Positions 55,219-64,000 of a stretch of DNA of 64,000 nucleotides are shown piece by piece. A program made the position numbers and the translations under genes. The stretch is taken from the NCBI GenBank assembly GCA_030706455.1, contig JAUZOL010000001.1, positions 124,001-188,000 of the forward strand, written 5' to 3'. Source of the DNA: Bacteroidota bacterium (GTDB lineage: Bacteria; Bacteroidota; Bacteroidia; Bacteroidales; Paludibacteraceae). A model generated the notes under the pieces. It searched no databases, was not told the DNA's origin, and worked only from the letters and a program-made list of their open reading frames with translations. Position 1 is the stretch's first letter. Every line of letters begins with the position of its first letter.

Positions 55219-55226
55219 TATCTTTG
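55219..55226 (+). promoter_or_regulatory. -7 box of histone-like gene
   Basis: TATCTTTG fits TAnnTTTG, with TTTGAA upstream. Transcription would start near 55233, about 20 bp before the region of protein similarity begins. Confidence 0.5.
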
Positions 55227-55284
55227 TCTACATAAATCAAACAATCTTAACATAGAAGAATTAGTAAGCAAGATCAAAGAACAG

Positions 55285-55425
55285 ATGAATGTCTTTACGG
55301 ACAATGCTGATCAGCAAGTGGAAAAAAGTAATAAAGCAGCCGGTACTCGTGCTCGTAAAGCATCTTTAGAACTGGAGAAACTATTGAAAGAGTTCAGAAA
55401 AGTATCTATTGAAGCAGGCAAATAA
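55285..55425 (+). CDS. Histone H1-like (Hc1-type) small protein, start unclear
   Basis: 46 aa from ATG 55285 (MNVFTDNADQQVEKSNKAAG), with the Bacteroidetes histone-like pattern KAAGTRARKASLELEKLLKE and a Lys-rich helical end. Similar proteins known to me start about 12 residues earlier with an IEELVSKIKEQ-like segment. That segment is present in frame here (from 55252), but the codon where ATG is expected is CTT (55246-55248). Either the gene uses the internal ATG or it has lost its start. Small DNA-binding proteins of this type compact DNA. A terminator follows. Confidence 0.6.
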   Translation: MNVFTDNADQQVEKSNKAAGTRARKASLELEKLLKEFRKVSIEAGK

Positions 55426-55444
55426 TCTGTATTTTACAAGCCAA

Positions 55445-55493
55445 AACCTCCGTAAGAAGCTATGAATATACGCTTCATACGGAGGTTCTTTAT
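55445..55493 (+). terminator. Terminator of histone-like gene
   Basis: AACCTCCGTA pairs with TACGGAGGTT around a GAAGC/GCTTC inner stem and is followed by CTTTATTTTT. Confidence 0.85.
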
Positions 55494-55566
55494 TTTTAAA
55501 TATAATTTCTGTTCTCTATGGGCTCCAGACAAAAATATTCACTATACTAGAAACCAATCCTCTCTG

Positions 55567-55875
55567 TTATTTCTCAATTTTAATTCTTGACTTGTTCCCT
55601 TCGAAATGTAACCGTATAAAAGCATGTACATCGGATTCCTTATAGTAAGTCTTTTGCTCGATTCGCCTAAAAGGCAATCGCCCAGAGCTGCGATACCGTT
55701 GCAACGTCCGCTTGCTTATATTCAGCATCAGGCACATATCCTGATTATCCAGCAGCAGTTCACCATCAATCTTATGACGTGGTTTTTCCTGCTTCGTCAT
55801 ACGGCTTTCCAACATATCAAACCGATCCATTATCCGTCCCATCCAGGCTTCAAAAATTTTATTTTCAACAAACAT
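55567..55875 (-). CDS. HTH (excisionase-like) protein 1
   Basis: 102 aa from ATG 55875. An HTH_17/MerR-like domain lies at about 45-90: LDNQDMCLMLNISKRTLQRY, then RSSGRLPFRRIEQKTYYKES. It is clearly related to the 119-aa protein encoded at 57894-58253, with which it brackets the primase gene. These proteins accompany Bacteroidales integrative elements and may act as excisionase or repressor. Confidence 0.85.
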   Translation of the reverse strand: MFVENKIFEAWMGRIMDRFDMLESRMTKQEKPRHKIDGELLLDNQDMCLMLNISKRTLQRYRSSGRLPFRRIEQKTYYKESDVHAFIRLHFEGNKSRIKIEK

Positions 55876-55885
55876 AATTCGGTTT

Positions 55886-57931
55886 TTATTGGTGGCCAAT
55901 AATAAAATAGCTAACATTAGAGGGATCTTTCAGAATAATATCCTTTTCCCTCATAAATTTAATATAGCTTTTGGCAGTACGTTCTTTCACGTCCAAAAGC
56001 AGTTGTATCTGTTCGCATAAATCCACGTAGGTGCAATACCGTTGTTTACTGAAGATATTCCGGGCTATTCCAATGAGTTCGATTTCTTTGCGTTTTTCTT
56101 TATCCTCTTTGGACTTTTCTCCCAGGTAGGCATGCATTCCTATTTCCTTATCCCATGCAAACTGAATCAATGGAACATCCAATGGGCTACCATCACGAAC
56201 CTTCAAAGCTTTGACAACGGAGATTTGAGGGTTCTCATCCCGTTCAATCGATAAAATAGCCGCAGCCTTACGTTGTAATTCCGATCCCAAATGGCCACGC
56301 AATTTCATCCCATTGGGAATAAAATGGAGTACACAAACAATACAAGTTTTGTAAATACCGGCTAAGCGGTACAATTCGTCAATCACAGCTATACTCTCTG
56401 CTTCATCGTTTGCACCTCGTACCAGGTCGGCAATACCATCGATCACCACCATATGTATTCCGCCATATTGATAGTAGAACCTATCCATACTTTGAATAAT
56501 TGCCTGAAGTCGTTCTTTTCGTGACATACTTGTCAGACAATATGCCTTGAAACAAGGAACCATAGTATTTTGTTTACCCCTTCGCAAAATATTTGATATG
56601 TTCTTGTAAAGCTGCATTTCTGACTGTTCAGTATCATAAAGCAACACTGCTTTATTTACATTATTTGTATCAATCGTTGTTCCAAGGGTATCAACAGTTG
56701 AATTGGCATTACGGATGGCTCCGGTAATCAGGCACCCAACATAATTACTTTTTCCCGTTCCTTCTCCACCCGTAATGCCTAACAAATTACCCTGAGTTCC
56801 CAAGGGAACATCATTAATGGAAATAATCATTTCCGCTTTTATCGGTGGATTATTAAAATCTATTTCACAAGGCTTTAATATGGCCATAGTTTCGCTATAT
56901 ATTGTATCTAAAAATTCAAGAAATAATTTTAGAAAATGCTCTCGGGTATTCCCTGCTTTGAAGTAATCGGAAATATCTTTGTCCGTTTTTTCGCCGGAAA
57001 GAGGCAGCACAAGTCGTCTGACACTGAATTCAGATAATTGCTGCTGATGCTTTATTGAAGATTCCAATCCCGTCTTATCGACATCATAAAGCAACACGAT
57101 ATGTTTGAAACGATGAGATAACCTTCGAATAATCGTCACAGGAATGTTTGCTGTTTCGCTGTTGAAACAAATCGCATAAAATCGATGTGATGCTAACGAC
57201 AACACGTCTTTTTCTCCACCGGTAATAAATAGTGTATCGCCTTTGGCCGGCAAATGCTCCAATCCAAAACAATAGCTTTCTCCAATATCTCCTCCATATA
57301 AAAAACGTATGGATGAAAATGGACGGTAAATCTTTATACATCGTTTGCCAATGTATCCGAATAAAGGTTCCGTCTCCGATGATTGCAAAATAAAAGGCTT
57401 GCCCTCGTTATTTACACTTCGATATTCTTTCAAGGAAATCACCTTATAAGCTTTCAAAACTTCAGCGGTAACACCATATTGTACCCAAAAAGATGATTCT
57501 TTTGCCGTGTAATTTTGCTGGATAATATTATAGGGCTTATTCTTTTTCGGTTCTGCACTTATTTCCGGTTTGGGGCTGGATAGATTCCTCGGCAAAGTCG
57601 TTTTAACTGGTAGTACATCATCATTCAGATGCAACGACAAATCCCTATTAATAATTTGAAGTATTTCTATAAAATCTTTGGGGTTATTGCAGTCCAAGCC
57701 ATTTTGTTTCCCGGCATAAAAGAAACAGTCTCCGCTAAAATCATCATTACCAAAATCCTTGATTCTATAATATCCATTTTTACGGTCAAAGAACACATTG
57801 CAGGAAGCCCGTTTATCCTCGTACAAAGGATTTAGGAAATTCCGACCAATGCGCCATTGCCCCGGGATATAATGTTTGAACACATCCAGTCCCCTATTTG
57901 TTTTCCTTAGCAACTCTTCTTTGTTGAGCAT
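55886..57931 (-). CDS. TOPRIM primase / RepA-like AAA helicase protein
   Basis: 681 aa. The N-terminal DNA-primase-type region has YYRIKDFGNDDFSGDCFFYA. A TOPRIM domain has TLFITGGEKDVLSLA and HIVLLYDVDKTGLESS (about 225-290). The C-terminal AAA_25/RepA-like ATPase has Walker A GITGGEGTGKSNYVG near 397 and Walker B IHMVVIDGIADLVRG near 500. It probably primes and unwinds element DNA during replication after excision. The start overlaps the upstream HTH gene by 38 bases. Confidence 0.85.
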   Translation of the reverse strand: MLNKEELLRKTNRGLDVFKHYIPGQWRIGRNFLNPLYEDKRASCNVFFDRKNGYYRIKDFGNDDFSGDCFFYAGKQNGLDCNNPKDFIEILQIINRDLSLHLNDDVLPVKTTLPRNLSSPKPEISAEPKKNKPYNIIQQNYTAKESSFWVQYGVTAEVLKAYKVISLKEYRSVNNEGKPFILQSSETEPLFGYIGKRCIKIYRPFSSIRFLYGGDIGESYCFGLEHLPAKGDTLFITGGEKDVLSLASHRFYAICFNSETANIPVTIIRRLSHRFKHIVLLYDVDKTGLESSIKHQQQLSEFSVRRLVLPLSGEKTDKDISDYFKAGNTREHFLKLFLEFLDTIYSETMAILKPCEIDFNNPPIKAEMIISINDVPLGTQGNLLGITGGEGTGKSNYVGCLITGAIRNANSTVDTLGTTIDTNNVNKAVLLYDTEQSEMQLYKNISNILRRGKQNTMVPCFKAYCLTSMSRKERLQAIIQSMDRFYYQYGGIHMVVIDGIADLVRGANDEAESIAVIDELYRLAGIYKTCIVCVLHFIPNGMKLRGHLGSELQRKAAAILSIERDENPQISVVKALKVRDGSPLDVPLIQFAWDKEIGMHAYLGEKSKEDKEKRKEIELIGIARNIFSKQRYCTYVDLCEQIQLLLDVKERTAKSYIKFMREKDIILKDPSNVSYFIIGHQ

Positions 57932-58253
57932 AGTGATAATGATTGTCGATTAGATTTTGTAAAGCTTCTTTAGTACTACGCACTCGCCGTTCATTGAGCA
58001 TCCGCTTGATTTCACCAATGGTATAATAAGTTTTACCTGAAATAAGCGAATACGAGATGATACCACTAGAACGTAGTCTCTGTAAGGTGCGTTGACTAAT
58101 CTGGAGAAAAGTACAAACCTCATAGCTATCGACCCATTCTTCATCTGGATTCTTTGTCTCAACTGTCTGGTGCTCCACCACGAATTTGGCAATTGTATTT
58201 ATTTTTGCCACAATTTCCTTATAAGCCGCCGCTTCCATTGTTATAACTTCCAT
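57894..58253 (-). CDS. HTH (excisionase-like) protein 2
   Basis: 119 aa. ATG at 58253 is used; a second ATG lies 15 bp inside. The HTH domain has SYEVCTFLQISQRTLQRLRS and SGIISYSLISGKTYYTIGEI, related to the protein at 55567-55875. It leads the three-gene minus-strand module HTH2-primase-HTH1. Confidence 0.85.
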   Translation of the reverse strand: MEVITMEAAAYKEIVAKINTIAKFVVEHQTVETKNPDEEWVDSYEVCTFLQISQRTLQRLRSSGIISYSLISGKTYYTIGEIKRMLNERRVRSTKEALQNLIDNHYHYAQQRRVAKENK

Positions 58254-58392
58254 TAATTTTTGGTTTTAATGCTTGCAAAGGTCCACAAAAGAAGAAACCG
58301 AGGTTGTACAGTTGGTACAACTATTTTTTCAACAGTCCGAAATTCACTGTCTACAAACCGACTATGAATAGATTTCCACATATCTGCCAATA

Positions 58393-58500
58393 AAAATCTT
58401 GGTATAAGAAAGTTGAGCTGATTTTTGGGCATAAAAAAACCTCTGAAACATTTGTTCAGAGGCTTAATACTCGACTTTAAAGTATAAAATCTTGGTATAA
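58393..58500. repeat. 15-bp direct repeats flanking a hairpin
   Basis: AAAATCTTGGTATAA is present at 58393-58407 and 58486-58500, bracketing the minus-strand terminator at 58433-58462. The 347-bp gap 58254-58600 holds no credible gene. The repeats may bind the HTH proteins whose gene lies just downstream. Confidence 0.6.
58433..58462 (-). terminator. Terminator of rteC
   Basis: On the minus strand CCTCTGAA-caaatg-TTTCAGAGG is followed by seven T, about 140 bp past the rteC stop. Confidence 0.85.
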
Positions 58501-58600
58501 TAATTGGTATTTCTGACACCAATATATCCTGATTATCAATATTGTAATAAAAACATTAGTTTGCAATAAAAAAAGATAAGCTTGGTAAAAATGGCATCAT

Positions 58601-59440
58601 CTATTTCTGATCATCTTTATTCATCTTTGCAATCAACTTTGATTTAAGTTCATCCAGAAACTGAGTTCTGTTATTACGACCTCTTATAGAAAGATACGTG
58701 TGGTAAACGTCTCCTAAATCAACATTAAACACATTTTCGAAATAGTCGGTAAGACGCTTGAGAGACATCTTCCCAAAATTGAAACATCCCATTTCACATA
58801 GAGCATAAATCAATTCTACAAGATCTGTTTTGCTTCCAGTCCAGGTTTCTTTCACTTTGGGAAAAATCAATCCGTTTGGGTCTTCAGATGCCTTTTCAAG
58901 TCGTTCCAACTCGTTATTAATGTATACTGTTAGCATGTCATTCGCCAGAATTTTAGCTACTATAAAATCACAACAGGTAGAAAACCGAAGATCACGTTCA
59001 AAGTAAAAACTATCTAATACCAATTGAATATCCGGCTTCTTACGAAGAAAATAGTGATGATCGAAATGCGTATGGCCACCTCTATAATATTTATAGAACT
59101 CTATATGCTTCTCAAAATAATGGTGAATCCGGTTCAGTTCCTTTTCCAAATAAGATTTGATAGCAATATTGCTACCTGCCGGACGGGACATCTCTATATT
59201 ATATATTCTTTTATAATAGATTAGTTTACAACTCAAATGAGGTTTGATTTTCTTGAAAAAATGAATTTCAGAATCTTTATCTTTGAACGAATGTTCAACA
59301 ACTAAAGATTTAAGCTCCGCAAATTGATTTTCCAATAATGCTATTGAGGCCGATGCCTTATCTATAATATTCGATTCTTCTAATTCTATTAATTGCAGTT
59401 GTTTGTGCAAACTCTCTGTGAAATTTTGAATAAAAGTCAT
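58601..59440 (-). CDS. rteC: RteC-family regulator
   Basis: 279 aa. In CTnDOT-type elements RteC is a winged-helix activator of excision genes, expressed after RteA/RteB. The family pattern is seen in ELNRIHHYFEKHIEFYKYYR, YLRKKPDIQLVLDSFYFERD and the C-terminal KTDLVELIYALCEMGCFNFG, which is the DNA-binding part. It lies upstream of the HTH-primase-HTH genes, which it may control. No rteA or rteB is visible in this window. Confidence 0.92.
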   Translation of the reverse strand: MTFIQNFTESLHKQLQLIELEESNIIDKASASIALLENQFAELKSLVVEHSFKDKDSEIHFFKKIKPHLSCKLIYYKRIYNIEMSRPAGSNIAIKSYLEKELNRIHHYFEKHIEFYKYYRGGHTHFDHHYFLRKKPDIQLVLDSFYFERDLRFSTCCDFIVAKILANDMLTVYINNELERLEKASEDPNGLIFPKVKETWTGSKTDLVELIYALCEMGCFNFGKMSLKRLTDYFENVFNVDLGDVYHTYLSIRGRNNRTQFLDELKSKLIAKMNKDDQK

Positions 59441-60325
59441 TATTAAATTTTGAATTTAGATATCAACATTGAACATCAACATTGACCCTGATTGTTCTGG
59501 AATTAATCTCGTGTTAACATATGACTATTCTTCTTTTATAATTTGGTGGCTATTTCTATTTATCCTCTGAGTCGAATAGACAAAAAGAATTTAGGATCTT
59601 TTTCAACCTCTCACGCCTCTTTATATATCATTCGACATTCCGGAGTCCTTTAATCCCATACGATATAGATTCTGTTTCCCTTCAGGTTATTCATTACAAA
59701 GGACAAATTAGCTACTGCCATTAGTATAATTCATTGAATCGAAAAAGCCGTAAAACGAGAGGTAATACCTGTTTTACGACCCAATAGAAGGATAAAAGAA
59801 AAGTGAATTTTTTTGTTAAAAACGCCTTCAAAACCGCACATTTAATTGTACCCCAAGGTAAATTCAACTGGTAAAAAGGGGAAAACAACAAACCGCAGCA
59901 AAGGTTCACGTTCCGCCCATACCACTAAAAACACAAACACCTTATAATTAATTGATTATAACATATTTACATATCCAGTTTGGATCTGATCCTAACAAGA
60001 GATTTCTATATTCAATTCGTTATCGGAATTTCATTGATCAGATTGCAATTACAAGCAAACATTTACTAAATGTGCGAATATGATAGCGTAACCGACAATA
60101 CTATTTTGACATTGCCAAAAGAGCTACGCACTCTTCGTTAAAAATAACAAATTCCAATATTACATAAGTCATCATCTACTTCAAGATACATTTATCCTTA
60201 AAATTAGCGAATAATACACATCAGCTCTAATCCAATTAGATTTATATGCATCGCTTTCTTTCGTGTTAACATACTATATGTATGCTGTAATTACTCATGA
60301 AAGTTTAAAGACAGACCTAAAGACT
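59441..60325. other. Gene-poor region holding the right ICE boundary
   Basis: 885 bp without a credible gene. A 62-codon minus-strand frame at 59721-59909 has no recognisable content. The sequence is AT-rich and degenerate-looking. The change from mobile to chromosomal genes must fall here or near here, but I find no tRNA, integrase or copy of the 3459-3485 sequence. Confidence 0.5.
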
Positions 60326-61780
60326 TCACCTATATTTCTGAATAAAAGCAGCAAGAGGTATTCCCATCACTGGATAGTTAGGATACGGATGCGGATTACC
60401 CCATTGAACTTCTATTTTATTTACTTCGGAATTTTCAGTATAAGGCATTGTATATTTATCATCTGATGAGAATTTATATCCATCCCGATTATCGATACCA
60501 ATACCAGCATCCACAACGTATATATGCTCGGCTTCCCGTCTATCGAATCTTTCAATGATATTCTTTCGTACTTGCCACATGCATGCATTTTGCTTAATAG
60601 TAAAATCACCGGCCATATTATTCAACATACCACAAGTCGATTGTGGAATCATTACCACAAACCGGCCAGCCGGCACTACTTTCAGATACGATTGTGCCAT
60701 TTGTTCGATTTGTTTGTTCCATGTGTTGAAATCGATTGTAGCTGGATTAGGAAAATCCCGAAAATCGTTGAGTCCAAGAAATTCCACTAAAATGGAAGGG
60801 GCTTTCAGACTCCACATCGACAAATACTTACCATAATCAAAGCTCCATTGATATTGTTCATATTTTGTTTCCACCCATTTTCTTCCATCATATCTCACGA
60901 AATGAGCCAAAGCATTATCATACATGATGTCATTTTTTCGAGGATTTAGTTTCAACCCGGTTTGTTGATCGAACACATATGCCTCCTTGAAATATCTCTT
61001 GGTAAAATAAATTTCTTTAGGTTCCCATTTTTTATTAGGGAAACGATTGATTTCATGCACTAGCTGCCAAAAAGCGGTAGAACCCCAATATTTACAGTCT
61101 CCTTCCGGTTGCCAAAACCCGTTATAGGCATCGGCTCTGCCTTTACTTACTCTAAAGTAGCCCTGCAATGACCATCCCGGACGTCCTTCGTCAAATTGTC
61201 CCGGACAGCCATCTACTTCCTGTAGTCCAACCATCCGGATTTTGGGCACATATCCTTTTTTTAAAAGTGCATCCTTGAAAAAAGCTCCATACGTAAAGCT
61301 ATCTCCAATAATAGAAACCGTCACCGTATCTGTACCAACGCCCGGACGTCCTACCGAAATAACAGAAGACATTGCTTTTACAGTTTCAAATTCATCTAGA
61401 TTGATCAATTGCAAACGGAGAGAATCTCCATTCTGAGGTGAGGAGATGCTTGCAACCCGTTCAAGCCGCCGTTGGAATTTAACAGTTCCCGAAAACCTGA
61501 CAACATCGTTATACGGCCTCCAACGTTTGATCAACGGTTCTACAAAAACATTGTTCTGTACGCCATCCAACATATATAATGTTGATGGCAAACAGATGTC
61601 ATTTCTGAATATCCCTAATGATACCGCATCGACATGTTGCACCGATTTTGATCCAATGCGAACACCGGCTGTATCCGTGGCAACCGGTTCCGAAGCCGGG
61701 CAAACACATTTTGCCGGAAGCACATCCGACCAAAATATCAGCAACAACACGGACAAAATGATTTTCAAATTCTTATTCAT
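60326..61780 (-). CDS. SGNH/GDSL-type hydrolase, secreted
   Basis: 484 aa from ATG 61780. Signal peptide LKIILSVLLLIFWSDVLPAK. The catalytic block I is VSIIGDSFTYGAFF (GDS), the Asn block is VEFLGLNDFRDFPNP, and the terminal Asp/His block includes NPHPYPNYPVMG. Probably an esterase that removes acetyl or similar groups from polysaccharide. It lies 20 bp after the GH88 gene and is co-transcribed with it. Confidence 0.85.
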   Translation of the reverse strand: MNKNLKIILSVLLLIFWSDVLPAKCVCPASEPVATDTAGVRIGSKSVQHVDAVSLGIFRNDICLPSTLYMLDGVQNNVFVEPLIKRWRPYNDVVRFSGTVKFQRRLERVASISSPQNGDSLRLQLINLDEFETVKAMSSVISVGRPGVGTDTVTVSIIGDSFTYGAFFKDALLKKGYVPKIRMVGLQEVDGCPGQFDEGRPGWSLQGYFRVSKGRADAYNGFWQPEGDCKYWGSTAFWQLVHEINRFPNKKWEPKEIYFTKRYFKEAYVFDQQTGLKLNPRKNDIMYDNALAHFVRYDGRKWVETKYEQYQWSFDYGKYLSMWSLKAPSILVEFLGLNDFRDFPNPATIDFNTWNKQIEQMAQSYLKVVPAGRFVVMIPQSTCGMLNNMAGDFTIKQNACMWQVRKNIIERFDRREAEHIYVVDAGIGIDNRDGYKFSSDDKYTMPYTENSEVNKIEVQWGNPHPYPNYPVMGIPLAAFIQKYR

Positions 61781-61800
61781 GACCAAAAAGTATAACGACA

Positions 61801-63018
61801 TTACTTAAACAACGAAGCTCCGTTAAGCAGCTTACGATAACGGATCAGGGCCTCCAGATAATAATAATCGGCATATGGCAGTGGCACATCCACTTCCATG
61901 TTATCGGGCATTGAACCTACGCTATGCTTTAAGAGAAAATTTCTATTGGATGCATCTTGAGCCAGATATACCGGTGAAGAGAGAGCCTGCAATTGCACTT
62001 TTGCCACATTCAAATATTTCCTGGCGTCGTCTTTGGATACGTATTGACTCAACTCAATCAGGGCAGAAGATATAACGGCTCCCGCAGAAGCATCTCGGCA
62101 AACATTCGGAATTTTAGTGTCATCAAAATCCCAATACGGAATTTTATCCTTTGGCAAACGGGGATGATTGAGAATGAAAGCCGCTATTTTTTGTGCCTGA
62201 TGCAAATAAACGACATCTTTCGTTTCGCGATAACACATGGTATAGCCATACAGAGCCCATGCCTGACCTCGTGACCAGGAAGATTCGTCGGCAAACCCCT
62301 GACGTGTTTTACGAGCTTTTACTTTTCCCGTTACCGGATCATAGAAAACGACATGATAGCAACTTGCATCATTACGAAAATGATTTTTCATGGTAGTATT
62401 TGCATGAGCAACAGCCACTTCCCGAAATTTAGAATTCCCGGTAAGTTTATATGCTTCAAACAACAATTCGAGATTCATCATGTTATCAATAATCACCGGA
62501 TAAACCCCGGCACCTCTGTCCCATGACTTTATACATCCCGTCACCGGACTGAATCTTGTACAGAGAGATTGAGCGGCTCTTATAATCTTAGCTTTATAGT
62601 CAGCATCGCCAGTCAACCGATAACCATTGCCATAACTACAATAGACAATAAAACCAATATCATGCGTATTGGTAGCATTTTGCATGCCTTCCAAACGATC
62701 GGAGAAAAGTTTGGCATGCTGTTTTATCTGCTCATTTTTAGAATATCCGTACAAATACCAAAGCGTTCCCGGGAAAAAGCCACATGTCCATGAAGTAGTA
62801 TCACATAAAGCCAGATTTCCATTCTTATCCAGCGTAACGGGAAACTTTCCAGGCCGATCTTTTACACTTTCAGCCATCTTTATCTCTTGTTTTACTGCAA
62901 AATCAAGTTTTTGATTGATGGTGGTAAGAAAAGATTTTGATGTAGCTTTGGATTGTGCACATAAGGTTATGGTTCCAACAACACACACAAGCAGTGCAAC
63001 GTGTAGTTTCAATCTCAT
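61801..63018 (-). CDS. Unsaturated glucuronyl hydrolase (GH88), secreted
   Basis: 405 aa. Signal peptide LHVALLVCVVGTITLCAQ. An alpha/alpha-barrel with family features: CGFFPGTLWYLYGYS, THDIGFIVYCSYGNGY (likely catalytic Asp), WSRGQAWALYGYTMCYRET and PYWDFDD. GH88 enzymes act on unsaturated uronic acids left by polysaccharide lyases. With DUF2264 upstream and SGNH downstream it forms a small carbohydrate operon. Confidence 0.93.
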   Translation of the reverse strand: MRLKLHVALLVCVVGTITLCAQSKATSKSFLTTINQKLDFAVKQEIKMAESVKDRPGKFPVTLDKNGNLALCDTTSWTCGFFPGTLWYLYGYSKNEQIKQHAKLFSDRLEGMQNATNTHDIGFIVYCSYGNGYRLTGDADYKAKIIRAAQSLCTRFSPVTGCIKSWDRGAGVYPVIIDNMMNLELLFEAYKLTGNSKFREVAVAHANTTMKNHFRNDASCYHVVFYDPVTGKVKARKTRQGFADESSWSRGQAWALYGYTMCYRETKDVVYLHQAQKIAAFILNHPRLPKDKIPYWDFDDTKIPNVCRDASAGAVISSALIELSQYVSKDDARKYLNVAKVQLQALSSPVYLAQDASNRNFLLKHSVGSMPDNMEVDVPLPYADYYYLEALIRYRKLLNGASLFK

Positions 63019-63039
63019 ATTTTTTATATTTAGGTTTGA

Positions 63040-64000
63040 TTAATGATTAAATTCCAATGCATGATCGCCGTTCACATCCTGGCCCGACCAAATTTTCACT
63101 GCCGTCCAGGCTTTATCCTCACACGTCCAAAACGAATCGTTCACCGACAAACCAAGCGGTAGAAAAATATTGGTGCATATATATAAGCTTCCGGTATTGT
63201 TATATACATCTGCTAATCCGGGCTGGTCTCCGCAAACTCCTAAATTCAGCCACCCGGCAGTCGAGAATGTATTCGGTGCATCCAACGTTTTTCGAATCAC
63301 AGCGGTCAGTGCAGCCCGCACCTGCCCTTCAGTCAAAGATACCGGCAAATTTTTATGCAAAGCCATATCCGCAAGGTGTTGAAACGCTGCACCTCGGTAG
63401 ACTATTGATCGGCCCGTTGCCGGGAAAGATCCATCTGCATTGATACATCTCTCTTGCAATTGTGCATACCGTTTGCTGATCGTATCCAATTTACCCGCGT
63501 ATTGTTTATACCTGTTAGTTTTCTGTATCATTACATACATAATTGTATTCATATACGGCTGAATAACATAGCTATTGTAATAATTTATATTAAACGGATT
63601 TCCATCCGAGAACATTCCATCTCCCGTATACCAGTGTTCCATAAATTCGCGAATGCCGAATTCAATACGAACCGGATCATACGGAATATCGTACTGACAG
63701 AAGAATGCTTCTATCATCGCTGAAAACAATATCCAGTTGTTATACACCGGAACGGTTGACCGCGTTTTTTTCAAGGCTTCAACAACCTGATTCTGCACTT
63801 TGGTATCCAAATGATTCCAGAGCCACGGAGCCCGGATAAGAGCCAGTGCAACATAGGATGCATCTACCAAGGGCTGAGGGATAGGTGCCATCCATGCCAC
63901 ATAATCTTTTGCCGCAGGATTCGTGGCATTATCGATCGCTTTCAGGCTCCATTCGCGGTAACGATTTCTCAATGCTATCTCATCTTGCGAGCCACCTTCC
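63040..64000 (-). CDS. DUF2264 protein, N-terminus off window
   Basis: The frame is open to the window edge on its 5' side (codons EGGSQDEIALRNRYREW at the edge), so about 319 C-terminal residues are visible. AWMAPIPQPLVDASYVALAL, YNNWILFSAMIEAFF, DGMFSDGNPFNINYYNSYVI and RCINADGSFPATGRSIVYRG match DUF2264, an alpha/alpha-barrel family often encoded beside GH88/GH105 and lyases. The stop is 21 bp before the GH88 gene. Confidence 0.9.
   Translation of the reverse strand, partial: EGGSQDEIALRNRYREWSLKAIDNATNPAAKDYVAWMAPIPQPLVDASYVALALIRAPWLWNHLDTKVQNQVVEALKKTRSTVPVYNNWILFSAMIEAFFCQYDIPYDPVRIEFGIREFMEHWYTGDGMFSDGNPFNINYYNSYVIQPYMNTIMYVMIQKTNRYKQYAGKLDTISKRYAQLQERCINADGSFPATGRSIVYRGAAFQHLADMALHKNLPVSLTEGQVRAALTAVIRKTLDAPNTFSTAGWLNLGVCGDQPGLADVYNNTGSLYICTNIFLPLGLSVNDSFWTCEDKAWTAVKIWSGQDVNGDHALEFNH

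Noticed and set aside
58253-58522. 89-aa minus-strand ORF
   Set aside because: It runs through the rteC terminator and the direct repeats and has no recognisable content.
59721-59909. 62-aa minus-strand ORF in the right intergenic region
   Set aside because: No start context, no domain and low-complexity composition.
1-64000. CRISPR array, rRNA or complete tRNA
   Set aside because: No regularly spaced repeats, no rRNA-like sequence and no full cloverleaf were found on either strand by eye.

Overview
The window looks like a Bacteroidales (Bacteroidota) chromosome. The evidence is TAnnTTTG-type -7 promoter boxes with no Shine-Dalgarno preference, a hybrid two-component regulator next to polysaccharide-utilisation enzymes, a Bacteroides-type tra/mob conjugation cluster, fimbrillin lipoproteins and an RteC regulator. 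Host chromosome is seen at both ends: a hybrid sensor kinase on the left (1-3102, minus, cut by the window edge), and on the right three minus-strand carbohydrate genes (SGNH hydrolase, GH88-type unsaturated glucuronyl hydrolase, DUF2264 protein cut by the edge; 60326-64000). About 56 kb of mobile DNA separates them, so an integrative conjugative element (ICE) appears to sit beside or inside a polysaccharide-utilisation locus. A tRNA-like 3' end followed by a hairpin terminator (3403-3485) is a possible left attachment remnant. No integrase and no rteA/rteB are visible.

ICE backbone: ardA antirestriction (3761-4288) and a DUF4099/DUF3945 protein (4761-6146) lie on the left. A mobABC block (29404-33077, minus) has a strong candidate oriT of stacked inverted repeats just upstream of mobA. 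A divergent tra operon (33753-51335, plus) follows: ParA, DUF3408, TraD, E, F, G, I, J, K, L, M, N, O and Q. Five surface or fimbrial genes (DUF3575, OmpA/TPR-like lipoprotein, DUF5119, two fimbrillins) sit between traG and traI. A right-hand module (51556-59440) holds small genes, a DUF4143 ATPase, a RadC-like protein, a histone-like gene without its expected start codon, a TOPRIM/AAA primase-helicase flanked by two related HTH proteins, and RteC.

The cargo is a 23-kb co-directional defence operon (6374-29070) with gaps of a few bases or overlaps. It encodes an AbiEi-like nuclease/wHTH protein, an AbiEii-like nucleotidyltransferase, an N6-adenine methyltransferase, a two-TRD specificity subunit, a NERD/double-kinase/P-loop protein of 1354 aa, a 517-aa protein of unknown function, a 1813-aa HerA/DUF87 ATPase carrying a PD-(D/E)XK-like motif, a PP2C phosphatase, a second predicted PD-(D/E)XK protein, and an ABC-type ATPase plus HNH nuclease pair. 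There is no HsdR helicase, PglZ or DrmA/B. The content best fits the methylation-associated defence system (MADS) or a MADS-like relative, with methylation marking self, kinase and phosphatase probably gating activation, and several nucleases as possible effectors.

The most unusual detail is that a small caspase/CHAT-like gene (7403-7966) has been inserted exactly between the AbiEi-like and AbiEii-like genes. It is bracketed by a 21-bp exact direct repeat that duplicates the original overlapping stop/start junction. An operator-like palindrome array overlaps the operon promoter.
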